A stretch of 64,000 nucleotides of DNA from Verrucomicrobiaceae bacterium UBA1938 (GCA_002336895.1 DDFC01000036.1:185270-249269), one strand, 5' to 3'. Counted from the first letter of the stretch, positions 1 to 9,861 are shown. The notes: generated by a model from the sequence alone, not told the origin. Numbers and translations are program-made.

Positions 1-2744
1 TTGTGCGGATCGGTCATCCAATTGGCCAGCGCGGCACGTGGGTCGGTCGTTTCCGGAATAGCGATCTCCTTGTCCGCAGGCGGGCGCGGTTTCAGCGTGG
101 CCTTGGTGACCGGATGCTCGATGCCTGCGCTGCCGGGGGCAAACCACATCTGTTCGGGCTCACCACTGATCGGCGCGGAGATCCCCTGCCCTTTGCGCTT
201 CATCTGCGTGAAGAAGGCGGCCATCTGATAGTAGTCGGTGAGGTCCCACTTCTCCGTCGGATGATGATGGCATTTGGCACACTCTAGGCGCACGCCGAGG
301 AAGATCTGCCCCACAAAGGTGGCGGCGTCCACGGGCTCGCGTTTGTCGCGCCAGATGGCCACGGGACCGTCGTGATGCGTGTTTCCCTGCGCCGTGAGCA
401 GCTCGCGCACGAGACGGTCCCAGGGCTTGTTTTCGCGAAAGCTCTGTCGCAGCCACTGGTCCAGCAGATATACGGGCTTCACCCCCACGCGAGAGGGATT
501 GGGCCGGATGAGATCCCCCCACTTGATGGCCCAGTGGTCGGCCCACTCGGGACGCTGCAGCAGGGCGTCCACCCACTGCTCATATTTCTTCGGGTCCTTG
601 CTGGTGGCAAAGGTGCGCGCCTCTTCCACCGTGGGCAGCATGCCAATCGCATCCAGCGTGCTGCGACGCAGAAACTCCTCATCCGTGCAGGTGGCGCTGG
701 GCAGATGGCCAAGCTTTTGCAGGCGGGCATAGACGAGTTTGTCGATCTCGTTGCGCACGGTCAATCCCGCGTAGCGCTCGGGTGGCAGCAGCTTGTCCGC
801 AGGCACCGCCACGCGTGAAATGGCCACCTGACCCATGTAGCGCGCCACGATCACGGTCTCGCCGCTTTCCGTGGTGGTCTTCATATGACCGTCCTCATCC
901 ACCGTCGCGATGGCTTTCTCAGATGAGATGTAGTCCGTCAAAGCAGTGACATCGCGAGAGGTGCCGTTGCTGTACCTGGCGGTCACCTTCAGCACCCCGG
1001 CTTCATTCTTGCGATAGGTCTTTTCCGCCGGCTGCACTTCGATGCCCGTGAGCGTCGGCTGCCCGGGAGTCTCATACGGCATGCCCTGGCGGATCCACTC
1101 GGCGATGGTCTTGGCTGATTCGGAGTCCGGCTCAAAACGCTGCCCGCCCTCGTGCTGCACACGCACCGTGGCTTTCAGCAGCAGCAGGCTGTCCTCTGGC
1201 AGTGCGGGAAACACCCGGCGGCCACGCGAGTCCTTGGCCAGCTCCATGTAGTCCCCCTTCGGATCAAAGGCAAAAATCGAAAGCTTGAATCCCGCCTGTC
1301 CGGACGACTTGGCATGGCAGCTTCCCAGATTGCACCCGGCCTTGCTGAGCACGGGCAGGATGTCCTGCGTGAAGGACAGCGTCTTGGGATTCGGCGCAGG
1401 CGTCGCCACTGCAGGCCCTGCCAGCTTGGCGATCTTCTGCTTCTCGTCGATCTGGTAAACCTCTCCTGCATCTGTCGCGGCGTACACATTCTTGCCGTCA
1501 GGGCTGAGCACGGCGGCATTGGGCACACCCTCGATGCTGCCCACCTTTTTGTCCTTGCCGGAGGTGAAGGCCAGCCGCACGCCATCGTGCTCCTTGAGCT
1601 CGGTCACGCTGTGCACGCTGCCGTTGTCATTGAAATACGTCAGGCTGGTGCTGTCCGGCGACCACAGCAGCGCATTCACCGGGGAGGACTTGTCACCCAG
1701 CAGCATGATCATCTCCTTGCTGGCAATGTCCCACACCTTCAGATCCTTGTCGGCGCTGCCGGTGGCCAGCCATTTGCCATCGGTGTTGAATCCCACCGCC
1801 ACGATGTGGCCCACATGTCCCTCGATCTTGGCGGTTTCTTTCAGTGTGGCGGCATCCCATACCTTGGCCAGATTGTCCGCACCACCAGTGGCGATCTGCT
1901 TTCCATCTTTGCTGAGTGCGAGGCTCAAAACATTGTCCGCATGCGCTTCCACCGTTTGCGCCGGCTTGGGCTCGCCGAGCTTCCAGCGGTGCAGCACGCC
2001 CTTCAGGCTCATGGCCCCATCGGCGAGGATGAGCGTGGCATTGTCCGGCAGAAAGAGCAGACCTGTCACGCGCCCTTCCAGTGGGGCAGCCAGCGTGTGC
2101 TTCACTTTCCAGTCCGCTGCATTCCAGACGAGAACGCTGCGGTATCCACCCGCCGCCAGCAGAGTACCATCAGCGCTCCATGCCAAGGACTGCACCACGT
2201 CCTTGTGCCCTGGGAGCGTAGCCACCACGGGCGTGCCCGGAGCAGCCAGATCGTGAATGATCACCGCATTGCCACGGCCGATGGCCAGGCGCTTGCCATC
2301 GGGGCTGATGGAGATGGCGACCGAGGGCGTGTGCCCGGCAGGCAGCGCCGCCAGCTTGTCCGCAGGTGTGAGTTCACCAAACTGCCTGAGCGCCTCATCA
2401 TCCCACGGTGCGCCCGCATTCACCCAGGCCTTGAGCAGATTGATCTGCTTCTCCGGGAGCTGCTTCTTCGGCGGCATATGCCCGTCGCCCGGTTCGCTCA
2501 GAGCCTTGATGAGCGCGCTGTGCTCAGCATCACCAGCGAGCATTGCGGCGCCATTTTCACCGCCCTTGAGTGTCATCTCACGTGTCTCCAGAGAGAGACC
2601 GCCTTTCTTTTTGTCCGCATTGTGGCAGCCCATGCACTGCGTCTTCAAAAGCCCCATGGCCTGCGCTGGATGCACCTTCGCCACCTCAGCGGCGAGCGGA
2701 GTGGTGAGCAGAAGCAATGAAATGACGTAACGGCTTTGAATCAT
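1..2744 (-). CDS. Secreted PSCyt1-WD40-BIG2-DUF1549/DUF1553 protein (C-terminus off window)
   Basis: The reading frame is open from the ATG at 2744 to the window edge, about 914 residues, so the 3' end is missing. Visible in order: signal peptide (residues 1-19); c-type heme motif CMGCH at 37-41 followed by the MPPKKQLP motif typical of PSCyt1; WD40-like repeats with VWD/VWN endings to about residue 430; a second cysteine motif CNLGSCH (non-standard spacing); a BIG2-like Ig domain; DUF1549 with a third CxxCH (CAKCHHHP); and the start of DUF1553. These multidomain proteins are characteristic of Planctomycetes and Verrucomicrobia and are presumed periplasmic or extracellular redox or polymer-degradation factors. 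The biochemical role is not established. A long plus-strand frame over the same bases is a shadow. Confidence 0.9.
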   Translation of the reverse strand, partial: MIQSRYVISLLLLTTPLAAEVAKVHPAQAMGLLKTQCMGCHNADKKKGGLSLETREMTLKGGENGAAMLAGDAEHSALIKALSEPGDGHMPPKKQLPEKQINLLKAWVNAGAPWDDEALRQFGELTPADKLAALPAGHTPSVAISISPDGKRLAIGRGNAVIIHDLAAPGTPVVATLPGHKDVVQSLAWSADGTLLAAGGYRSVLVWNAADWKVKHTLAAPLEGRVTGLLFLPDNATLILADGAMSLKGVLHRWKLGEPKPAQTVEAHADNVLSLALSKDGKQIATGGADNLAKVWDAATLKETAKIEGHVGHIVAVGFNTDGKWLATGSADKDLKVWDIASKEMIMLLGDKSSPVNALLWSPDSTSLTYFNDNGSVHSVTELKEHDGVRLAFTSGKDKKVGSIEGVPNAAVLSPDGKNVYAATDAGEVYQIDEKQKIAKLAGPAVATPAPNPKTLSFTQDILPVLSKAGCNLGSCHAKSSGQAGFKLSIFAFDPKGDYMELAKDSRGRRVFPALPEDSLLLLKATVRVQHEGGQRFEPDSESAKTIAEWIRQGMPYETPGQPTLTGIEVQPAEKTYRKNEAGVLKVTARYSNGTSRDVTALTDYISSEKAIATVDEDGHMKTTTESGETVIVARYMGQVAISRVAVPADKLLPPERYAGLTVRNEIDKLVYARLQKLGHLPSATCTDEEFLRRSTLDAIGMLPTVEEARTFATSKDPKKYEQWVDALLQRPEWADHWAIKWGDLIRPNPSRVGVKPVYLLDQWLRQSFRENKPWDRLVRELLTAQGNTHHDGPVAIWRDKREPVDAATFVGQIFLGVRLECAKCHHHPTEKWDLTDYYQMAAFFTQMKRKGQGISAPISGEPEQMWFAPGSAGIEHPVTKATLKPRPPADKEIAIPETTDPRAALANWMTDPH

Positions 2745-2806
2745 GGGGGAATGATTCACCTACGGCTGCAAAGAGCGGGCTCTTGCCAAGGTCATGGCGG
2801 GTACTC

Positions 2807-3790
2807 TCAGGCGCGGCTGCTTTTTGCGAGTGTCTTCCGCCACTCATTTACCCACCCTAAAGCCAAAGAAAGAAGAAAAAGAACGATGAAGATGCCAAAC
2901 ACTGCAGGCATCTGCTGCGTAGGCCCGATCAGGAACTGAAGTGACCGGCGTGGCAGCGGCACTGCATGAATGAGCATCAAATGAACCACGTAAAGTGTCA
3001 GAGATTCACGCCCTGCCAGACGCAGCCAGGCGGTGACTGAGCTCACGCGCTCTGCCACGCAGGCCACCACCACGGCAGCCATCAGCACCCAGCCGAGGCG
3101 CTCCAGAAAGAACTCCGGCGCGCCTCCCGGCCAGGGGGACCAAGGCTGGACAAAGGCCAGCAGTGCGCCGAACGCAAAAACGACTGCAGCTGTGCGGTCC
3201 GTGGTGCCACTCCAAAGACTGCGCGTCAGAAAGCCCGCCAATCCAAAGCCAACCCAGGGAAAGAGGGCGAAGAGGGAGCCCTGGTTGCGATTGAAGTATT
3301 GATCTATGAGGAGCAGCCCCGTGTGCCAGTGCTCGGCGGCTGTTTGCAGTCCGACAAAGAAGAGCAGAAACAAAGCCGCCACCATCTGCCTCCAGCGGCC
3401 AAAGCGCTCGGCCAGCAGCATGAGCATGCCACTGATGGCCAGACAGTGCAGCACATTGACCGTGCAGGCGGCTCGCCATGCCTGGACATGAAAAAGATCA
3501 TTCCAAGGCACATACATCAGATAACCGATGAACAGAACCATCAGCAGGCGTTTGAGAGCTGGCAGCGCCGGTTTTGGAGACCCGGCGGTGATGTGTGCAC
3601 GCACGTAGCCAGCAATCCAGAAGAATGCAGGCGCAATGAGTCCGTGGTAGTAGCTCATCTCGCGATACCACGCTGTTTTTTGCAGGCCTTCGTCGAGAAA
3701 GGTATTGGCCGAATGTGTCCACACCATGCCCAGCACGGCCAGACCACGGAATAGATCGAGCCAGAGGAGGCGTTTTGAGGAACCGGGCAC
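2807..3790 (-). CDS. Multi-pass membrane acyltransferase-like protein (DUF1624/HGSNAT-like)
   Basis: This 327-residue protein is nearly all hydrophobic segments (about 9-10 membrane helices). Its N-terminus LDLFRGLAVLGMVWTHSAN is the signature of the heparan-alpha-glucosaminide N-acetyltransferase-like DUF1624/DUF5009 group, in which a conserved Asp-Leu-Arg-Gly element starts helix 1 and membrane-embedded histidines are thought to accept the acyl group. The start is GTG at 3790. It stands alone, divergent from the metallohydrolase gene. Likely role: transfer of an acyl group to an envelope sugar. The substrate cannot be told from sequence. General acyltransferase-3 is the alternative family. 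Confidence 0.75.
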   Translation of the reverse strand: MPGSSKRLLWLDLFRGLAVLGMVWTHSANTFLDEGLQKTAWYREMSYYHGLIAPAFFWIAGYVRAHITAGSPKPALPALKRLLMVLFIGYLMYVPWNDLFHVQAWRAACTVNVLHCLAISGMLMLLAERFGRWRQMVAALFLLFFVGLQTAAEHWHTGLLLIDQYFNRNQGSLFALFPWVGFGLAGFLTRSLWSGTTDRTAAVVFAFGALLAFVQPWSPWPGGAPEFFLERLGWVLMAAVVVACVAERVSSVTAWLRLAGRESLTLYVVHLMLIHAVPLPRRSLQFLIGPTQQMPAVFGIFIVLFLLSLALGWVNEWRKTLAKSSRA

Positions 3791-3868
3791 GCGCGAGAAT
3801 AACTAATTTGTTTCCATTCACAAGATGTCACTCCGAGCAGCGTTGGTTACTGCTTCATTTCCCAACCC

Positions 3869-6442
3869 ATGAAGTCAGCTATTCTGCTCTCCCTCCTCAT
3901 GGCCGGCGCACTGCCTGCCGCTGAAGTCTTTGAAGCCGCGCTCGGCCGTGAAACCGAGCTGCCAAAAGGCAAGGAGGCCGACGGCATCCTGGGAGACTTC
4001 GTGCTGCGCAGCGACAAAGTGGAGGCCTTGATTTCACAAAACTCCCCCGGCCGTAAAGCCAACATGAGCACCTTTTACGGCGAGGACGGCGTAACCCCCG
4101 GCTGCCTGTATGACATCACCCTCCGCGGAGCGAACAATGACCAGCTGGTCGTCTATGCCCCCTGCGGCCACGGCCCGGTGAGCTATGTAAAAAGGGTGGA
4201 AACCACAGAGGCTGGCAGCGCTGCTGTAGAATCTGTGACCACTGCAGCGAAAAACGGCGGTGTGTACAAGCGCCACGAGTACCGTGTGCAGGACGGCGTG
4301 CAGGGGATCTACATCACCACCACGCTGCGCAACGAGACTGACAAGACGCAGGTTGTTTTCACGAAGTCTGATTTCACCCGCTTTGATTCCACCGGTAAAA
4401 CCAAGGACGGCATCTCCTGGGTGGACGCCATCAATCCCGCGCACAAATGCGGCTACGCCGTGGGCAACCTCGAGGTGAAAGGCACTGACAAAGTGGAAGA
4501 CAACCTGAGCCTGGCCCCGAAGCAGGAGGTGGTCATCTCACGTTTCTTTGCCTTGGGCACATCGCCCGCACAGGCGGTGGGCGAGTTCCGCTCCGTCAAA
4601 GGCGACAAGGTCGGCACGGTGAGCGGCACGATCGCCGATGGCAGCGGCAAAGGAGTCGCCACAGCCACGATCATCGTTCCCGAAGGTGACAAAGGCATTC
4701 CCGCCTATCCGGATGCCGATGGCAAATTCAGCCTCAAGCTGCCGCAGGGGCCTGTGGAGATGCAGGTGCAGGACCTGGGTCGTCCTGATGCGAAAATCTC
4801 CCTGCCCGTGGCCGAAGGAACGACGACCGCTCCTAAGCTGGCCATGGCCAATGCCTCCCGCATCCGCTTTGAGATCACTGATGAAAACGGCAAGCCCATC
4901 CCATGCAAGGCCCACTTTGCCCCGCTGGATGAGGGAGCACCAAAGCTCGATCTCGGACCCAAGTGGCGAGCACACGGCTGTGTGGACCAGTACATGAGCG
5001 AGAACGGTCACTTCACGCAGCAGCTGCCTGCGGGCAAATATCAAGTCGTTGTGGTTCGTGGTCCTGAGTACTCCCACCTCGAAAAGGAGATCACCCTCGA
5101 AGCCGGGAAAGAAGCTGTCTTCAAAGGTACGCTGAAGCGCATCGTGGACACCAAGGGCTGGATCAGTGCCGACTTCCACAACCACAGCACCCCCAGCGGT
5201 GACAACGTGTGCGACACCGACGGCCGCCTGATCAACATCGCTGCGGAGAACCTGGAATTCACCCCCACCACCGAGCACAACCGCTTCTACGACTGGGAGC
5301 CCACGATCAAGGCGCTGGGGCTGGAAAACTTCATCAAGACCGTCAAGGGCATCGAGCTCACCGGCAGCCGCCAGCATGTGAACGCCTTCCCGTTTGAGCC
5401 CGACCCGCTCAAGCAGAACGGTGGTGCTCCCGATTGGAATGACGACCCTCGCATCACGGTGCTGACCCTGCGCCGCTGGCAGACTGAGCGCGCGGATCGC
5501 TGGATCCAGTTCAACCATCCCGACCTCTCCAACATGTTCATTGACCGCGATAGCGACGGCGTGCAGGACGGTGGCTTTGTGGGCGTTGGCAGCATGATCG
5601 ACGGTGCGGAATCGCAAAACGGCGCAGGCACGGACATCCTGGCGGAGTCACCCTTCCGCCTGAGCCGCCCGGCAGGTTCCTTGGCCATGAAGGTCAGCGC
5701 GGTGCGTGAGTTTGTCTGGCGTCAGCTTTTGAATCAGGGCCTGCGAGTCACTGCGGTGGGCGTGGCCGATGCGCACTCCGTCTATGGCAACGGCGTGGGC
5801 TGCTGGCGCTGCTACCTGCCCAGCAGTTCCGATGAGCCTGCCAAGATCGACTGGGCGGAACTCTCCCCCCATGCCAAGGCCGGCCATCTGGTGCTGAGCA
5901 CGGGCCCCTTCCTGGAAGTAACCACTCAGAACGGCAAGATCGCCGGAGACGACGACCGCGCCACCGGCGGCATCGATCTCAAGGTACGTGTGCAATGCAC
6001 CGACTGGATGGACATCGACCGCGTGCAGGTGCTGGTAAACAGCCGCCCGGATCCCAAGCTGAACTTCACCCGAGCCACACACCCGCAGATGTTCAAGGAC
6101 GGCGTGGTGAAGTTTGATGAAAAGATCCACGTGCCGCTGGAGCATGATGCACACCTCATCGTGGTGGCCATCGATGAAGATGGCAATCAGAAGACCGGCT
6201 ACGGCACCAGCGACTACGCCAAAGTCCGCCCCTGCGCCTACAACAACCCCATCTATGTGGATGCTGATGGCCACGGCTTTACTCCAAACGGCGACACCCT
6301 CGGCTTTGACCTGCCCACAGGCGGCATTAAGGTGGATCAGGCCAAGGAGCAGCTGACCCGCGCCGGATTGATCAAAGACGGCCCGCAAGCTGCTTCACCA
6401 GCGCCTGCTGCCGAGCCAGCCAAGAAAAAGAAGAAGAAATGA
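3869..6442 (+). CDS. Secreted CehA/McbA-family metallohydrolase (PHP domain)
   Basis: An 857-residue exported protein with signal peptide MKSAILLSLLMAGALPAAE. The middle contains two carboxypeptidase-regulatory/beta-sandwich stretches (about residues 240-400). From about residue 430 there is a PHP-type metal site with DFHNHS, TEHN and later FNHP and ADAHS motifs, matching the CehA/McbA metallohydrolase group. PHP enzymes use a di- or trinuclear metal centre to cleave phosphate or ester/amide bonds; the substrate here is unknown. The C-terminus is a run of lysines after an Ala/Pro-rich linker. The stop overlaps the cdd start by 4 nt (ATGA), so the two are translationally coupled. Confidence 0.82.
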   Translation: MKSAILLSLLMAGALPAAEVFEAALGRETELPKGKEADGILGDFVLRSDKVEALISQNSPGRKANMSTFYGEDGVTPGCLYDITLRGANNDQLVVYAPCGHGPVSYVKRVETTEAGSAAVESVTTAAKNGGVYKRHEYRVQDGVQGIYITTTLRNETDKTQVVFTKSDFTRFDSTGKTKDGISWVDAINPAHKCGYAVGNLEVKGTDKVEDNLSLAPKQEVVISRFFALGTSPAQAVGEFRSVKGDKVGTVSGTIADGSGKGVATATIIVPEGDKGIPAYPDADGKFSLKLPQGPVEMQVQDLGRPDAKISLPVAEGTTTAPKLAMANASRIRFEITDENGKPIPCKAHFAPLDEGAPKLDLGPKWRAHGCVDQYMSENGHFTQQLPAGKYQVVVVRGPEYSHLEKEITLEAGKEAVFKGTLKRIVDTKGWISADFHNHSTPSGDNVCDTDGRLINIAAENLEFTPTTEHNRFYDWEPTIKALGLENFIKTVKGIELTGSRQHVNAFPFEPDPLKQNGGAPDWNDDPRITVLTLRRWQTERADRWIQFNHPDLSNMFIDRDSDGVQDGGFVGVGSMIDGAESQNGAGTDILAESPFRLSRPAGSLAMKVSAVREFVWRQLLNQGLRVTAVGVADAHSVYGNGVGCWRCYLPSSSDEPAKIDWAELSPHAKAGHLVLSTGPFLEVTTQNGKIAGDDDRATGGIDLKVRVQCTDWMDIDRVQVLVNSRPDPKLNFTRATHPQMFKDGVVKFDEKIHVPLEHDAHLIVVAIDEDGNQKTGYGTSDYAKVRPCAYNNPIYVDADGHGFTPNGDTLGFDLPTGGIKVDQAKEQLTRAGLIKDGPQAASPAPAAEPAKKKKKK

Positions 6443-6828
6443 TGACTGGAGCCCCTGCCCTGCTGGAAGCCGCTGCATCCGCTGCCGCAAAGGCCTATGC
6501 CCCCTACTCGAGGTTTCAGGTCGGCTGTGCGTTGCGCACAGCGCAGGGGCATCTTTACACCGGCTGCAATGTGGAAAATGCCAGCTACGGCCTGACGATC
6601 TGCGCGGAGCGTGGCACCATTTTCCAGGCCGTGGCGCAGGAGGGGCCGGAGATGCGAATCGCAGAGCTGGCAGTGATCGCGCTGGGGCATGAATTTCCCC
6701 CGTGCGGTGCCTGTCGGCAGGTCATTGCCGAATTCGCCGGACCAGAAACCCCTGTGTGGTTTCTGCGGGATGGAAAACCGGTGATGTTGACGATGGCGGA
6801 GTTGCTGCCAGCCAGCTTCAAGTTATGA
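6439..6828 (+). CDS. cdd: Cytidine deaminase
   Basis: This 129-residue protein has the standard homotetrameric CDA layout: APYSRFQVGCAL near the N-terminus, the substrate/zinc motif CNVENASYG followed by CAE (catalytic Glu, first zinc Cys) and the PPCGACRQV zinc motif. It deaminates cytidine and deoxycytidine to uridine forms in pyrimidine salvage, in the cytoplasm. It overlaps the preceding metallohydrolase by 4 nt and is followed 10 nt later by a mutarotase gene, so it sits in a three-gene operon. Length and all zinc ligands are normal. Confidence 0.95.
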   Translation: MMTGAPALLEAAASAAAKAYAPYSRFQVGCALRTAQGHLYTGCNVENASYGLTICAERGTIFQAVAQEGPEMRIAELAVIALGHEFPPCGACRQVIAEFAGPETPVWFLRDGKPVMLTMAELLPASFKL

Positions 6829-6838
6829 GTGCGCACTC

Positions 6839-7708
6839 ATGACTCTCCCCCCCTCCGTCTCCCTCATCGAAGAACCAGCCGGTTACCCAGTCCTCGTTGT
6901 TGAACATGCAGCCGCCACGGGCCGGATCGCCCTCAACGGCGCACATGTGACCGACTGGATTCCCGAAGGCCACGATCCGGTGCTCTACATGAGTGCGAAT
7001 GCCATTCTGGAAACCGGCAAGCCGATACGCGGTGGCATCCCGGTCTGCTGGCCCTGGTTTGGCCCGCACTCCACGGACAGCACGAAACCCGCACACGGCT
7101 TTGTACGCCAGATGGCGTGGGAGGTAGATGTGGCGCGCGAATCCGACACAGGTGTGGACATCGTGCTCAAGCTGCAAGATTCCACAGAGACCAAGGCATT
7201 CTGGCCGCATTCCTTCCAGGTGCGGATGCACGTACACATGGGCGCCTCTCTGCAGGTAAGCCTGCAGGCACAAAACACCGGCAGCACCGCCTGGAGCATG
7301 ACCGGTGCTCTGCACACCTACCTGAATGTGGAGGACGTGCGCAAGATCAGCATTCACGGCCTGCACGGCACCCAGTATGTGGAAGGCCGTCTCTCCCCAG
7401 ACAAGCGCCCGCAAAGCGGCACGATCATCATCGATCAGGAGGTGGACCGCATGTATGTCTCTGATGCTACTGTCATCGTGCACGACCCGCTCTGGAAGCG
7501 TGAACTGGTCATCGAAAAGGCCGGCAGTCTGGCCACAGTGGTGTGGAATCCGTGGATCGAAAAATCCAAGCGCCTGGCAGATCTGCCGGACGAGGCGTAT
7601 CCCGAGTTCCTCTGTGTCGAGGCGGCAAACGCCGGAGAGGATGTGATCACCGTGCAGCCCGGCCATGAGCACCTGCTCACACAGCGCATTGAGGTGCGAA
7701 AGCTGTAA
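6839..7708 (+). CDS. D-hexose-6-phosphate mutarotase (YeaD-like)
   Basis: A 289-residue aldose-1-epimerase superfamily member of the YeaD/glucose-6-phosphate 1-epimerase subgroup. Visible signatures: GAHVTDWIP and RGGIPVCWPWFGPH near the N-terminus (phosphate/sugar-binding Arg and the WFG element), ALHTYLNVEDV in the middle with the catalytic His, and EFLCVEAANAGE near the C-terminus with the catalytic Glu. It equilibrates alpha and beta anomers of hexose 6-phosphates in central carbon metabolism. It is the last gene of the metallohydrolase-cdd operon. A GC-rich hairpin follows but lacks a T-run. Confidence 0.88.
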   Translation: MTLPPSVSLIEEPAGYPVLVVEHAAATGRIALNGAHVTDWIPEGHDPVLYMSANAILETGKPIRGGIPVCWPWFGPHSTDSTKPAHGFVRQMAWEVDVARESDTGVDIVLKLQDSTETKAFWPHSFQVRMHVHMGASLQVSLQAQNTGSTAWSMTGALHTYLNVEDVRKISIHGLHGTQYVEGRLSPDKRPQSGTIIIDQEVDRMYVSDATVIVHDPLWKRELVIEKAGSLATVVWNPWIEKSKRLADLPDEAYPEFLCVEAANAGEDVITVQPGHEHLLTQRIEVRKL

Positions 7709-7827
7709 GAGACCGCCTCTGCGCGGCGGGGTCTGCAAAATGGTGAATTCAGCCTTGGGGCTTAGCCATTTCTTCAAATTTACCGCGTTGCTTGACCCCG
7801 CCTCCCGCCTCGCCATTCCTAGACGGA

Positions 7828-9111
7828 ATGTCTGACGGCCCGCCCTTGATTGATCGAGTCCGTTTGCGTTCCAACCAATGGCGCAAGCTGCGCTCCATCG
7901 TGCTCAATCTGGCCACGACGGACAGCTTCTATGGCAAGAAGATCCGCTCTTGGGAGCTCAAGGTGAGCCGGCTGAATCGCGTGGAGGATTTCATCGCGCA
8001 GGTCCCCTTCACCACCAAGGCGGACATTCAGGCAGACCGCCTCGCGCACCCCCCTTTTGGCACCAATCTCACCCGGGCCATCCATCAGTACACCCGCTTT
8101 TGCCAGACCAGCGGCACGAGCACCGGCGTCCCCATGGCATGGGTGGACACCCCGGAGAGCTGGGATGCCATGCTCAAGTGCTGGCAGCGCGTCTTTGAGG
8201 CAGCCGGGCTGGTCAAAGGGCAGGACCGCATCTTCTTCGCTTTTTCATTCGGCCCCTTCCTGGGTTTTTGGACGGCGTATGAGGCAGCAGCCAAAGACTA
8301 CCTTGTCATCCCTACGGGCGGACTCTCCAGTCAGGCGCGCCTGGAGGCCATGGCACGCTACGGCCCCACAGTACTGTGCTGCACGCCCACCTATGCCCTG
8401 CGGCTGGGAGAGCAGATAGGGAAAGCGTCCGGCGTGCCTCGTGAAAGCCTGGGCATCAAAAAAATCATCGTGGCTGGCGAAACCGGCGGCAGCGTGCCCG
8501 AGGTGCGCAACCGCTTGGAAGAGCTCTGGGGCGCACGCGTCTTTGACCACCACGGCATGACCGAAGTGGGCCCGGTGAGCTACGAAACGCAGGACCTGCC
8601 GCGACAGCTCGTGATCATGGAGGAATCCTACCTGGCTGAAGTGGTGAATCCAAAGACAGGTCAGGAAGTGGCCGATGGCGAGTGCGGCGAGCTCATTCTC
8701 TCCACGCTGGACCGCACAGCCTGCCCGCTGCTGCGCTACCGCACCGGCGACTGGGTAAAAAAGAAGCTCCATCGTGGCCGCCTTGTGCTGGAAGGAGGCA
8801 TCCTCAGCCGGGTGGACGACATGATCGTGGTGCGCGGAGTGAACATCTACCCCAGTGCGATCGAGGCTGTGGTGCGGCAATTTCCCGAGGTGGTCGAATT
8901 CATGGTGGAGCAGCGCAAGGTGGACGCAATGGATGAAATCGAGCTGGTTGTCGAGGTGGACGGCTCCGCTGGCAAATCGCTGCAGAAGCGCCTCGAAGCC
9001 AAGCTCAAGGACACCTTCTCTCTGCGTATTCCCGTGCAACTGGCCGAGCCCAACAGCCTTCCACGCCATGAGTTCAAGGCGCGACGCTGGCGCATGGTGC
9101 AGGCGGCCTGA
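7828..9111 (+). CDS. Phenylacetate-CoA ligase-like adenylate-forming enzyme
   Basis: About 427 residues from the ATG at 7828; a TTG 36 nt upstream is in frame but the family N-terminus fits the ATG better. It has the PaaK-type ATP loop TSGTSTGVPMAW, the VAGETGGSVPEVR segment, DHHGMTEVGP (A5 region), RYRTGDWV (A7) and RVDDMIVVRGVNIYPSAIE (A8), then a small C-terminal lid domain. PaaK-like enzymes activate aryl or other carboxylic acids as acyl-AMP and then acyl-CoA. The true acid is unknown because no degradation genes are nearby. It is transcribed alone. Confidence 0.85.
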   Translation: MSDGPPLIDRVRLRSNQWRKLRSIVLNLATTDSFYGKKIRSWELKVSRLNRVEDFIAQVPFTTKADIQADRLAHPPFGTNLTRAIHQYTRFCQTSGTSTGVPMAWVDTPESWDAMLKCWQRVFEAAGLVKGQDRIFFAFSFGPFLGFWTAYEAAAKDYLVIPTGGLSSQARLEAMARYGPTVLCCTPTYALRLGEQIGKASGVPRESLGIKKIIVAGETGGSVPEVRNRLEELWGARVFDHHGMTEVGPVSYETQDLPRQLVIMEESYLAEVVNPKTGQEVADGECGELILSTLDRTACPLLRYRTGDWVKKKLHRGRLVLEGGILSRVDDMIVVRGVNIYPSAIEAVVRQFPEVVEFMVEQRKVDAMDEIELVVEVDGSAGKSLQKRLEAKLKDTFSLRIPVQLAEPNSLPRHEFKARRWRMVQAA

Positions 9112-9186
9112 TGACCTGCCGCTGACGTAAGTCATTCGTCATATTTCCCCTTGTTCATCTCCAAACCTCCAGCCTAGGCTAGCGCC

Positions 9187-9861
9187 ATGCCACTCATCCA
9201 GCTGACCAACGTTTCCAAATCCTACACCGATCCGGGCAGCGGAGCCCAGGTTCCGGTGCTGAGAGGAATCAATCTCAGCATTGAGTCCGGTGAGTCTGTC
9301 GCCATCGTCGGCCCCTCGGGCTGCGGAAAAAGCACGTTGCTGAACATCCTCGGCACACTGGACCAAGCTGACACCGGAGATGTCATGTTTGATGGCGGAT
9401 CGCTGGCCGGCCTGAGCGCGAAACAGCTGGCAGCCCTACGCAGCCAGAAAATCGGCTTCATCTTTCAGATGCACCATCTGATGCCGCAATGCTCCGCACT
9501 CGAAAACGTACTTCTGCCCACGCTCGCCCTGTCCAAAGCTCCTGGTGATGCCCTCCAGCGTGCAGAATCCCTGCTGGAGCAGGTGGGACTGAAGGAGCGC
9601 ATGAACTGGAAGCCTGCCCAGCTCTCCGGTGGCGAACGTCAGCGTGTGGCCTTTGTACGTGCGCTCATCAACCAACCGCGCCTCATTCTTGCCGACGAAC
9701 CCACTGGAGCCTTGGATGAAACCAACGCCGCCGCATTGACCGACCTTCTGCTCACTCTGCAAAAGAGCAGCGGAGTCACCCTGGTCATGGTCACGCATCA
9801 TCGCGCACAGGCAGACCGCATGGGCCGTGTGCTCACCATTCACGAAGGCGTGCTGCAATGA
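9187..9861 (+). CDS. ABC transporter ATP-binding protein (LolD/MacB type)
   Basis: A 224-residue nucleotide-binding subunit with Walker A GPSGCGKST, Q-loop FIFQMHHLMP, signature LSGGERQRVA, Walker B LILADEPTGALDE and switch His in VTHH. The MPQCSALENVLLP segment is typical of the LolD/MacB/FtsE group, which powers mechanotransmission-type export of lipoproteins or peptides rather than substrate passage through a channel. Its stop overlaps the start of the large permease gene by 4 nt, so the two form one transporter. Confidence 0.92.
   Translation: MPLIQLTNVSKSYTDPGSGAQVPVLRGINLSIESGESVAIVGPSGCGKSTLLNILGTLDQADTGDVMFDGGSLAGLSAKQLAALRSQKIGFIFQMHHLMPQCSALENVLLPTLALSKAPGDALQRAESLLEQVGLKERMNWKPAQLSGGERQRVAFVRALINQPRLILADEPTGALDETNAAALTDLLLTLQKSSGVTLVMVTHHRAQADRMGRVLTIHEGVLQ

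Noticed and set aside
1152..2720. Long plus-strand frame (522 codons)
   Set aside because: It is the shadow of the minus-strand PSCyt/WD40 gene, which has coherent heme, WD40 and DUF1549 motifs; the plus-strand translation has none.
4538..5617. Minus-strand frame inside the metallohydrolase gene
   Set aside because: No domain pattern, while the plus strand shows PHP metal motifs in frame throughout.
7709..7735. GC-rich inverted repeat after the mutarotase gene as a terminator
   Set aside because: No T-run follows the stem, so it was not called.
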